NCBI GenBank assembly: GCA_946479335.1
Contig: CAMLFP010000156.1
Location: 1-11,838 of the forward strand
DNA length: 11,838 bases
Origin: an uncultured Archangium sp.
GTDB lineage: Bacteria > Myxococcota > Myxococcia > Myxococcales > Myxococcaceae
Reading direction: 5' to 3'
Shown: one piece after another, positions 6,526 through 11,838 of the stretch
Layout of the letters: each line of letters opens with the position of its first letter
Position numbering within the stretch: position 1 is the first letter of the stretch
Position numbers and translations under genes: made by a program
Notes under the pieces: model-generated
Databases searched by the model: none
Seen by the model: the letters and a program-made list of their open reading frames with translations, nothing else
Told to the model about the DNA's origin: nothing

Positions 6526-7127
6526 AGAGCCACCTTCGCCAGCGGGATGAGCGCCGTGTCGGTCACGCCGGGCACGAAGCTGGTGATGGTGGGCGCCGCG
6601 ACCCTGGTCTCCGTCAAGTGCATCAACCCCACCGAGGTGAAGCTCATCAGCAGGCCGGTGATGAGCGAGTACGCGAGCATGCCCGCCGGGTTGCTCCACG
6701 CGACGCCGAGGACGAAGCTCCCGAGCAGGAACGCGCCCAGGTTCACCACGAAGGCGCCCAGCAGCGGCAGCCAGAAGCCGAACCTCCCCGGTGAATCAGC
6801 GTTGCCCAAAAGCTGCCCCACCAGTGTGGTGATGATGGGCGCGAAGAAGACGTTGAAGAGCATGCCGACGATGGGCCCGGCCAGCGTGATGCCCAGCGAC
6901 GAGAAGCCCGCGTCGATGATCATGCCCGTCACCACCGAGGCCACGCCGACGGCGGAGGTCTTGCCGAAGTGTTCCCCGAACGACATGCGCGAGGGCTGCG
7001 GCGTCATCAGGGGGTCGGTCGCGCCCAGCGACGCACCGGAGAAACGCACGGGCGCGTCACCGAGTAACGGGCCGGCCAGCGCAGGCGCCGCGAGCAACAC
7101 GGCCATCAGCGTGAGGGTCTTCGTCAT
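6522..7127 (-). CDS. Hypothetical exported multi-pass membrane protein, 201 aa
   Basis: I do not recognise a named family. The first 18 residues (MTKTLTLMAVLLAAPALA) look like a cleavable signal peptide. A polar stretch of about 35 residues follows, then long hydrophobic, glycine-rich segments at about residues 57-108 and 116-170. These are enough for perhaps four to five membrane helices, with a short loop near residues 109-115. The tail carries a few hydrophobic residues but no motif. The start ATG at 7127 is preceded by AAGG five to eight bases upstream. It is the first gene of the leftward operon, and its stop overlaps the serine hydrolase start by four bases. An exported signal followed by membrane helices is unusual and could instead be a first helix. 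It may hold or help the hydrolase at the membrane; that is inference from linkage only. Confidence 0.78.
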   Translation of the reverse strand: MTKTLTLMAVLLAAPALAGPLLGDAPVRFSGASLGATDPLMTPQPSRMSFGEHFGKTSAVGVASVVTGMIIDAGFSSLGITLAGPIVGMLFNVFFAPIITTLVGQLLGNADSPGRFGFWLPLLGAFVVNLGAFLLGSFVLGVAWSNPAGMLAYSLITGLLMSFTSVGLMHLTETRVAAPTITSFVPGVTDTALIPLAKVAL

Positions 7128-7208
7128 GCGGCCTTGTTCGCGCAAAAGAACGCGCTGCGCCACAACCCTCGACCGACGCAGCGCGGCGACAGTAAGCAGT
7201 CTTCCCCG
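7128..7208. promoter_or_regulatory. Divergent promoter region with a perfect 9-base inverted repeat
   Basis: These 81 bases separate the two divergent operons, so both promoters should lie here or in the flanking gene starts. CGCGCTGCG at 7151-7159 and CGCAGCGCG at 7177-7185 form a perfect nine-base inverted repeat with a 17-base spacer. The centre-to-centre distance is 26 bases, about 2.5 helical turns. It could be an operator for a dimeric regulator of both operons, or a hairpin in the rightward leader. No regulator gene is adjacent. I cannot assign -35 and -10 boxes. Confidence 0.5.
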
Positions 7209-7757
7209 ATGCCATCCGCGCGCGAGCTGAGAGATGCGTCGGCCTCGGAGCTGCGAGCCGCCATCGTGAATGGGTTCCCCGTCGACCCGAAGCAGCTGGA
7301 AGGCTTCGCGTACCGCGGCACCAACCTCCTGCACCCGCGCTTCGCCCGCGCGTTCTCGTGGGTGACGTTCCAGAAGACGTTCTGGCGCGACCCGGCGAGC
7401 GGCCGCCTCTTCGGGTGGAACGTGCGCCTCGAGCAAGACGGCATCGACGCGCCCTCGCGGCCGAAGCTGAAGCACGGCGCGCCACGCGTGGAGTGGTTCT
7501 ACGAGGTCATCGCACCCGACGGCGTGGTGATGCCGCGCGGGTTCGACCGGGGCCTCGTCATCGACTACGCGCGCGGCGCGAAGCCCAACGGGCCGTTCAT
7601 GCGCCTCGCGAAAGACCCGCTGGTCTCGCTGTCTGCAGACTCGTGCGACGAGCTCATCGGCGTCACCTACCTGGTGGTGGGCGGCGTGGCGCTGGAGACG
7701 CCGACGTACTTCACGCTGGTGCGCGACGCGCCGCTGCCGCCCGGCGGTCACCCGTGA
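7209..7757 (+). CDS. Hypothetical protein, first gene of the oxidase-peroxidase operon, 182 aa
   Basis: I do not recognise this with confidence. It has no signal peptide or membrane helix. The sequence alternates short beta-like segments rich in Trp, Phe and Tyr (FSWVTFQKTFW, GRLFGWNVRL, VEWFYEV) and ends in a strand pair near TYLVVGGVALETPTYFTLV. This suggests a small beta-barrel or beta-sandwich. A loose resemblance to lipocalin-like ligand-binding proteins of the GXWXG/DUF4334 kind is possible but unproven. I chose the ATG at 7209 because the upstream part of the frame (from 7134) overlaps the divergent gene's leader and has no beta pattern. The stop overlaps the next gene's GTG by four bases. 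Position in the operon suggests a role with the GMC enzyme, for example binding a hydrophobic substrate; this is inference. Confidence 0.72.
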   Translation: MPSARELRDASASELRAAIVNGFPVDPKQLEGFAYRGTNLLHPRFARAFSWVTFQKTFWRDPASGRLFGWNVRLEQDGIDAPSRPKLKHGAPRVEWFYEVIAPDGVVMPRGFDRGLVIDYARGAKPNGPFMRLAKDPLVSLSADSCDELIGVTYLVVGGVALETPTYFTLVRDAPLPPGGHP

Positions 7758-8095
7758 GCCTGCTGGCCTTCGAGCGCCGCTGGGCCGAGGCGCTGTTCAC
7801 CGCCATCCTCGACGCGCCGCTCTCGCGCGCCGACGTGCTGTGGAGCCGCTTCGACACCGCCGCCGCGCCGCTGACGCGCTTCGGGCTGCGCTTCATGGTG
7901 TGGGCGCTGATCTTCCTGCCGCTGCTGCGCTTCGAGCGGCCCTTCTTCGCGATGGGCGCCGACGCGCGCGCGCGCTTCCTCACGCACGTCGAGGCGCGCG
8001 GCTCGTATTTCGCGCGGCAGTCGCTGATGACGCTGAAGATGCTGGCGTGCTTCGCGCTGTACGAAGACGACGCCGTCCGCGGGAGCGCGTCATGA
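7754..8095 (+). CDS. Small protein resembling the N-terminal domain of long-chain alcohol oxidases / GMC small subunit, 113 aa
   Basis: This short protein starts at a GTG that overlaps the previous stop (GTGA), and its TGA overlaps the GMC start (ATGA). It is helical, with FERRWAEALFTAIL at 6-19, a hydrophobic LTRFGLRFMVWALIF segment at 40-54, a helix with LTHVEARG, and a closing LKMLACFALYEDDAV. This order recalls the N-terminal region of plant and bacterial long-chain alcohol oxidases, and the small subunits paired with some GMC dehydrogenases, where a similar pattern ends shortly before the FAD domain. The match is from memory of the pattern, not alignment. The hydrophobic stretch may sit in or on the membrane. 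Tight overlap on both sides implies stoichiometric, coupled translation with the GMC protein. It may be its partner subunit. Confidence 0.72.
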   Translation: MSLLAFERRWAEALFTAILDAPLSRADVLWSRFDTAAAPLTRFGLRFMVWALIFLPLLRFERPFFAMGADARARFLTHVEARGSYFARQSLMTLKMLACFALYEDDAVRGSAS

Positions 8096-9591
8096 CTTCA
8101 CTCGTCGCGCTCGACGGCCGCGAGGTGCGGACGGCGCATGAAGAAATCGCGGAGGTGATCATCGTCGGCAGCGGGCCCGCGGGCGCCACTGTCGCGCGGC
8201 AACTCTCGGCGCTCGGCGTTCGCGTGGTCGTCGTCGAAGAAGGCCACGAAGCGCGCACCACGTCGCCCAGCGGGCTGCAGGCGATGGCGGAGCTGTACCG
8301 CGACATGGGCACCTCCATCGCCTTCGGCAACGCGTCGATGCCGTACCTCCAGGGCCGGGTGGTGGGCGGCACCTCGGTCATCAACGGCGCCATCAGCTGG
8401 CAGCTCCCGCGCGAGGCCGTCGACGCGTGGCTGCAGCGCGACCCGGCGCTCGGTGAAGCCCTCGACTGGAGCGCGCTGCAGAAAGACGAGGCGTGGATTC
8501 TCGAGCGGCTCCACGTCACGCCCACCGAAGACGCGGTCGCCGGCGAGAAGAACCGCCTGCTGGGCCAGGGCGCCGAGGCGCTGGGCGTCGCGCACCGGCC
8601 GATTCAGCGCAACGTGCTGGGCTGCCGTGGCTCCGGGCGCTGCCTGCAGGGCTGCCCGCATGGCGCAAAGCTCTCGATGGACCGCTCGTTCCTCCCCGAC
8701 GCGGTGACGGCGGGCGCGCGCATCCTCTCCGGGGCGCGCGTGGAGCGCGTGCTGCTCGAAGGTGGCCGCGCGGTCGGCGTGCGCGGCGTCTTCACCGGCG
8801 GCGGCGCCTTCACGGTGCGCGCGTCGCACGCGGTGGTGCTGGCGGCGAGCGCGATTCAGACGCCGGTGCTGCTGCTGGCCAGCGGCCTCACGCAGGGCCC
8901 CGTCGGGCGACACCTCACCGCGCACCCCGGCGTCTCCGTCACCGGCAAATTCCCGCATGCCGTGCGCAACTGGGAAGGCGCGACGCAGGGCCACGAGGTC
9001 ACCGGTTACCGCGCGGAGGGGCTCAAGCTCGAGGCGCTGGGCTTCGACCGCTCCATCCTCGCGAGCCGCGTGCCCGGCGTCGGCCCGGCCTTCGGCGCGC
9101 GGCTGCACGAGCTGGAGCGCTACGCGGTGTGGGGCGCGGCGATGAAGGCGCGCGCCGAGGGGCGCGTGCGGCGCGGGTGGCGCAGGCCGCTCGTCACCTA
9201 TTCGCTGACTCCGGAAGACGTGCGCCTCGCGCGACGCGGCGTGCGCGTACTCGCCGACATGCTGCTCGCCGCGGGCGCGACGGAGGTCTACCCGGGCCTG
9301 CCCGGCTTCGACCCCGTCATCACCACACGCGAACACGCCGCGCGCATCGAGGAGTCCGGCTCGTTGAACCCGCGCGACTACACGATGTCGATGACGCACC
9401 TCTTCGGCACCGCGCGCATGGGCCGCGACGCGCGCGAGAACGTGGTGCGCCCCGACTTCCGCCACCACCACGTCGACGGGCTGTACGTGGCCGACTCCAG
9501 CGTCTTCCCCACCAACCTCGGCGTGAACCCGCAGATCTCCATCATGATGTTGGCGTCGCGCTGCGCGGCCTTCGTGCATTCGCGTAAGTAG
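8092..9591 (+). CDS. GMC-family FAD-dependent oxidoreductase (probable alcohol oxidase/dehydrogenase)
   Basis: This is a 499-residue flavoprotein of the glucose-methanol-choline (GMC) family. The FAD-binding dinucleotide fold is at 21-51, with GSGPAG at 26-31 and the acidic residue E49 at the end of the second strand. The GMC signature GRVVGGTSVING is at 88-99. A cysteine cluster, C178, C184 and C188 in GRCLQGCPHGAK and its approach, is typical of the long-chain alcohol oxidase and some dehydrogenase branches. The C-terminal substrate domain contains H436 (THLFGTARMG) and N479 (GVNPQISI), which match the catalytic His/Asn pair. The likely reaction is oxidation of a primary alcohol or sterol-like alcohol to the aldehyde or ketone. 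Whether electrons go to oxygen or to another carrier cannot be read from the sequence. No signal peptide is seen. It is coupled to the 113-residue gene upstream and lies six bases before the peroxidase. Confidence 0.94.
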   Translation: MTSLVALDGREVRTAHEEIAEVIIVGSGPAGATVARQLSALGVRVVVVEEGHEARTTSPSGLQAMAELYRDMGTSIAFGNASMPYLQGRVVGGTSVINGAISWQLPREAVDAWLQRDPALGEALDWSALQKDEAWILERLHVTPTEDAVAGEKNRLLGQGAEALGVAHRPIQRNVLGCRGSGRCLQGCPHGAKLSMDRSFLPDAVTAGARILSGARVERVLLEGGRAVGVRGVFTGGGAFTVRASHAVVLAASAIQTPVLLLASGLTQGPVGRHLTAHPGVSVTGKFPHAVRNWEGATQGHEVTGYRAEGLKLEALGFDRSILASRVPGVGPAFGARLHELERYAVWGAAMKARAEGRVRRGWRRPLVTYSLTPEDVRLARRGVRVLADMLLAAGATEVYPGLPGFDPVITTREHAARIEESGSLNPRDYTMSMTHLFGTARMGRDARENVVRPDFRHHHVDGLYVADSSVFPTNLGVNPQISIMMLASRCAAFVHSRK

Positions 9592-9597
9592 GCGCCC

Positions 9598-10404
9598 ATG
9601 CAACGCGGAATCCTCGAGCCCGTTCCCCTCTTCGGTCGCCACCTCTTCTTCTCACTCGGCGCGGGTGATGCGCAGGCGGCGCTGCGGCGCGTGGCCGCGC
9701 AGGTCGATGGCGTGCAGACCATCATCGGCTTCGGCGCGAGCCTCGGGGTGAAGGTCGAGGGGCTGCACGAACTCCCGTCATTCGCTGGCGAGAAGGTGCA
9801 CATGCCGTCGACACCCGCGGCGCTCTGGCTGTGGCTGCGCGGCGACGAACCGGGCGCGCTCCGGGAACGCGGCGACGCGCTGGTGAAGCTGGCCGCGCCG
9901 GAGTTCGTGCTCCTCGAGGCGACCGACACCTTCAAGCACGACGGCGGGCGCGACCTCACCGGCTACGAAGACGGCACCGAGAACCCGAAGGGCGAGAAGG
10001 CCACCGCGGCGGCCTTCGACGCGCACGGCGGCAGCTTCGTGGCGCTCCAGCACTGGGTGCACGACTTGAAGCACTTCTCGTCGCTCCCCCGCCCGGAGCA
10101 GGACGACATCATCGGCCGCGAGCGCGTGTCGAATGACGAGCTGCCTGACGCGCCGGCATCAGCGCACGTCAAACGCACCGCGCAGGAGAGCTTCACGCCC
10201 GAGGCCTTCGTGTTGCGGCGCTCGATGCCCTTCCGCGGCGCGCGCGGCGACGGGCTGCTCTTCACCGCGTTCGGCCACAGCTTCGACGCGTTCGAGGCTC
10301 AGTGCCGGCGCATGGTGGGCGCGGAAGACGGCACGCCCGACGCGCTGTTCCGCTTCTCGAAGCCGGTGACCGGCTTCTCCTTCTACTGCCCGCCGCGGCC
10401 GTAG
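9598..10404 (+). CDS. DyP-type haem peroxidase
   Basis: This 268-residue protein is a dye-decolorising (DyP-type) peroxidase, which uses hydrogen peroxide with a haem. The distal motif GYEDGTENP at 122-130 gives the key aspartate D125. H190 in SAHVKR is the likely proximal haem ligand. R207-x-S209 lies 17 residues later, the same spacing as the His, Arg and Ser of E. coli YfeX, so it fits the YfeX-like branch. There is no Tat or Sec signal, so it is probably cytoplasmic. The C-terminus (SFYCPPRP) shows no encapsulin-targeting tail. It starts six bases after the GMC stop and ends one base before the stop of the convergent lipoprotein gene. In this operon it may remove or use peroxide formed by the GMC oxidase; that is inference. 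The protein is slightly shorter than YfeX (299 residues). Confidence 0.93.
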   Translation: MQRGILEPVPLFGRHLFFSLGAGDAQAALRRVAAQVDGVQTIIGFGASLGVKVEGLHELPSFAGEKVHMPSTPAALWLWLRGDEPGALRERGDALVKLAAPEFVLLEATDTFKHDGGRDLTGYEDGTENPKGEKATAAAFDAHGGSFVALQHWVHDLKHFSSLPRPEQDDIIGRERVSNDELPDAPASAHVKRTAQESFTPEAFVLRRSMPFRGARGDGLLFTAFGHSFDAFEAQCRRMVGAEDGTPDALFRFSKPVTGFSFYCPPRP

Positions 10405-10405
10405 C

Positions 10406-11467
10406 TCAGTTGTCGGCGCAGCAGCGGAAGCCGGTCGAGTAGTCCCAGTGGCTCACGTCGTGGGCCGTCGTCACGTAGAGGCAGCCGTTCCCGTTGATGA
10501 CGGTGTCGACGTAGAAGCCGCCGCGGAAGGTGCCCGCGGGGTCGGCGGTCCACTCGTGGAGGTTGCCCATCATGTCGAAGAAGGCCGCCGCGGTGACGCA
10601 GCCCGCGTTGGCTCCGGAGAGGTCCAACCCCGGCTGCAGCTGATTCAGGCACGGGCTGTCGATGTGCGAATAAATCCACGTCGCGGAGGTGCCGTAGAGC
10701 TCGATGGCCGGGTGCACGCTGCGCGCGTCGTTGCACACGCCCGCCTGCCGCGTGTTGCCGTAGGGGTACGTGAAGGAGTTGGGCCCTCGACACGCGCGCA
10801 GCCACTCGGTGTCGGTGCACAACCGCTTGCCGGCGTTCGCGCACGCGGCGCTGGCCTGCGTCTGGTTGATGTAGCCCTGCGGCACCGCGCCCGGCACCGA
10901 CTGCGCGCGCAGCGTGTGGCCCGCGGGGTTGAAGTACGGGCTCCAGGGTTGCGTGGCGCCGCCGTCGAGCACCTCGAGCACGCTCGCTTCGAATTGATCC
11001 ACACAGAAGGTGTCGACGCGCAGCATGCCGGGCAACGCGCAGCCTCCGTCTGACGGGAGCGACGTCAGGCCCGCGTTCGGCTCGGGCACCACGTTGGGGT
11101 CGCAGGCGTTCGCGTAACGCGGCGTGCAGCACTGGATGTTGCTCGGCCCCGGACACAGGCCGGCGGTGTGCGTACGCGTGCCGTAACACTCCGCGATGTC
11201 CATGCAGGTGCCGGGGATGCCGCCGGCGGTGCAGGTGATGATTTCGCCCGCGTCGGGCACGCCGGAGTCGGTGCCGCCCGCGTCCATCGCGCCTGCGTCG
11301 TCGTCACCCGCATCAACCGCTCCCGCATCTTCACCGGCGTCCGGCGCGCCCGCGTCGACGGTGCCTGCGTCGTCACCGGGCTCGATGAGGCCGCCGTCTG
11401 CTCCGACGAGGTCGGGCCCACAGGTCACCAGCAACGCAGCGAAGAGGAGGAGCGCGGCCCGTTTCAC
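10406..11467 (-). CDS. Lipoprotein with DAG linker, clip-like six-cysteine module and FGE/SUMF1-type domain
   Basis: This 353-residue protein has four parts. Residues 1-16 are a lipoprotein signal ending LLVTC (C16). Residues 32-74 are a low-complexity linker with eight Asp-Ala-Gly units and one Asp-Ser-Gly. Residues 79-114 carry six cysteines with an adjacent last pair (C79, C88, C94, C105, C113, C114), resembling a clip-type knot. Residues 145-353 are a formylglycine-generating-enzyme/sulfatase-modifying-factor (FGE/SUMF1) fold, with GKRLCTDTEWLRACRG at 213-228, YPYGN at 234-238, MMGNLHEW at 299-306, RGG at 315-317 and GFRCC at 346-350. In true FGEs a cysteine pair follows RGGSW; here those positions align with D321 and G326, so formylglycine synthesis is unlikely. 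Such domains can also serve in ligand binding or other modification. The GTG start follows a weak AGG. It is probably anchored at the outer membrane or cell surface. Confidence 0.88.
   Translation of the reverse strand: MKRAALLLFAALLVTCGPDLVGADGGLIEPGDDAGTVDAGAPDAGEDAGAVDAGDDDAGAMDAGGTDSGVPDAGEIITCTAGGIPGTCMDIAECYGTRTHTAGLCPGPSNIQCCTPRYANACDPNVVPEPNAGLTSLPSDGGCALPGMLRVDTFCVDQFEASVLEVLDGGATQPWSPYFNPAGHTLRAQSVPGAVPQGYINQTQASAACANAGKRLCTDTEWLRACRGPNSFTYPYGNTRQAGVCNDARSVHPAIELYGTSATWIYSHIDSPCLNQLQPGLDLSGANAGCVTAAAFFDMMGNLHEWTADPAGTFRGGFYVDTVINGNGCLYVTTAHDVSHWDYSTGFRCCADN
11246..11374 (-). repeat. Imperfect Asp-Ala-Gly coding repeat (lipoprotein linker)
   Basis: This stretch encodes residues 32-74 of the FGE-type lipoprotein. 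The units are three to six residues apart and end in DAG eight times and DSG once, with no strict DNA period. It acts as a flexible acidic spacer between the lipid anchor and the cysteine module. Similar acidic linkers are common in myxobacterial surface lipoproteins (general knowledge). Confidence 0.85.
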
Positions 11468-11625
11468 CCGCGCGAGCCTAGCGCCAGGTGGTCATCGGCG
11501 GCTCCGAGCTCCTTCAGCTCGAGTTCCGGGGCGCAAGAATCGACCGGTGCTCGTGACCTCGTCGTCACCTGGTCGCGCCTCGAAACTGGAGCCCGAACGC
11601 GCCGGCACTTACGGTGCCGCACCAC
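11468..11625. promoter_or_regulatory. Divergent intergenic region between two lipoprotein genes
   Basis: These 158 bases separate two divergently transcribed lipoprotein genes and should hold both promoters. CCAGGTG at 11484-11490 is repeated inverted as CACCTGG at 11566-11572. Two small stems are visible: CGAGCT/AGCTCG at 11505-11510 and 11516-11521, and CGGCAC/GTGCCG at 11603-11608 and 11614-11619. The second stem ends only six bases before the plus-strand ATG and may affect ribosome access. No clear promoter hexamers or ribosome binding sites are seen. Confidence 0.4.
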
Positions 11626-11838
11626 ATGAGACTCCACGCACTGGCGACCGCGGCGATGACGCTGCTCTTCTCGGGCTGTGACCCCCAGCTGACGCTCAGC
11701 GCGGCCAGCTTCGTGCGGCTCGATTCGGTTGCCGGCGCCATCGAGCTCGAGGTCACGCCTGATGCCGTGTGCCCGACCTTCCCCAACGTGAAGGCGACCC
11801 AGAACGGCACCGCGCTGACGCAGTTCGAAAAGGGCGGG
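11626..11838 (+). CDS. Lipoprotein, 3' truncated by the window edge
   Basis: An open frame of 71 codons runs from the ATG at 11626 to the window edge. Its first 18 residues are a good lipoprotein signal: MRLHALATAAMTLLFSGC, with C18 after a hydrophobic core and the box FSGC. The mature part visible (DPQLTLSAASFVRLDS onward) is beta-like, with a cysteine at residue 49 and no recognised motif. Base composition and codon use match the neighbours, and the competing minus-strand frame over the same bases looks like a shadow. There is no obvious ribosome binding site. The gene is divergent from the FGE-type lipoprotein. Its function cannot be judged from the part present. Confidence 0.72.
   Translation, partial: MRLHALATAAMTLLFSGCDPQLTLSAASFVRLDSVAGAIELEVTPDAVCPTFPNVKATQNGTALTQFEKGG

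Noticed and set aside
8098..9642. 514-codon minus-strand open frame opposite the GMC gene
   Set aside because: It encodes Arg/His/Ala-rich low-information sequence. The plus strand carries the complete FAD and catalytic motifs, so this is a shadow.
9598..10404. DyP peroxidase as an encapsulin cargo
   Set aside because: The C-terminus shows no targeting tail of the usual kind, and no encapsulin gene is in the window.
11246..11374. DAG stretch as a CRISPR-like or tandem DNA repeat
   Set aside because: Units vary in length and sequence at the DNA level and are explained by a coding Asp-Ala-Gly linker in frame.

Overview
The window is about 11.8 kb of very GC-rich, gene-dense DNA. It most probably comes from a myxobacterium (phylum Myxococcota) or a close relative. 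The signs are third codon positions that are nearly all G or C, many lipoproteins and exported proteins, and a lipoprotein with an Asp-Ala-Gly (DAG) linker leading to a sulfatase-modifying-factor-type domain, a style common in that group. The phylum assignment is inference from composition and style, not from a marker gene. I see no tRNA, rRNA, insertion sequence, integrase, phage gene or CRISPR array.

Layout. Positions 1-2265 (+) hold most of a glycoside hydrolase family 31 (GH31) enzyme whose start lies left of the window. A DoxX-like membrane protein (2320-2748, +) and a small helical protein of unknown function (2768-3223, +) follow in the same direction. Tail-to-tail with these, on the minus strand, lie a ComEC-like metallo-beta-lactamase-fold lipoprotein (3220-4338) and a short zinc-ribbon protein (4447-4815). 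A clear intrinsic terminator separates those two. A 277-base spacer with several odd-centred palindromes comes next.

The centre is a divergent pair of tightly packed operons sharing an 81-base promoter region with a perfect 9-base inverted repeat. Leftward (minus) run an exported multi-pass membrane protein, a secreted serine hydrolase of the beta-lactamase/esterase fold and a small cysteine-containing lipoprotein-like protein, with 4-base stop/start overlaps throughout. Rightward (plus) run an unknown 182-residue protein, a 113-residue protein resembling the detached N-terminal domain of long-chain alcohol oxidases, a GMC-family FAD oxidoreductase and a DyP-type haem peroxidase. This set reads as an oxidase-peroxidase cassette in which peroxide made by the flavoenzyme could be used or removed by the peroxidase.

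The right end holds a minus-strand lipoprotein with a DAG linker, a six-cysteine clip-like module and a formylglycine-generating-enzyme-type (FGE-type) fold that lacks the catalytic cysteine pair. Divergent from it is the start of another lipoprotein, cut by the window edge.

No single locus is clearly a new defence or mobile system. The most unusual items are the split alcohol oxidase plus peroxidase operon, the clip/FGE-fold lipoprotein, and the sulfoquinovosidase-like GH31 enzyme that has lost key sulfonate-binding residues.
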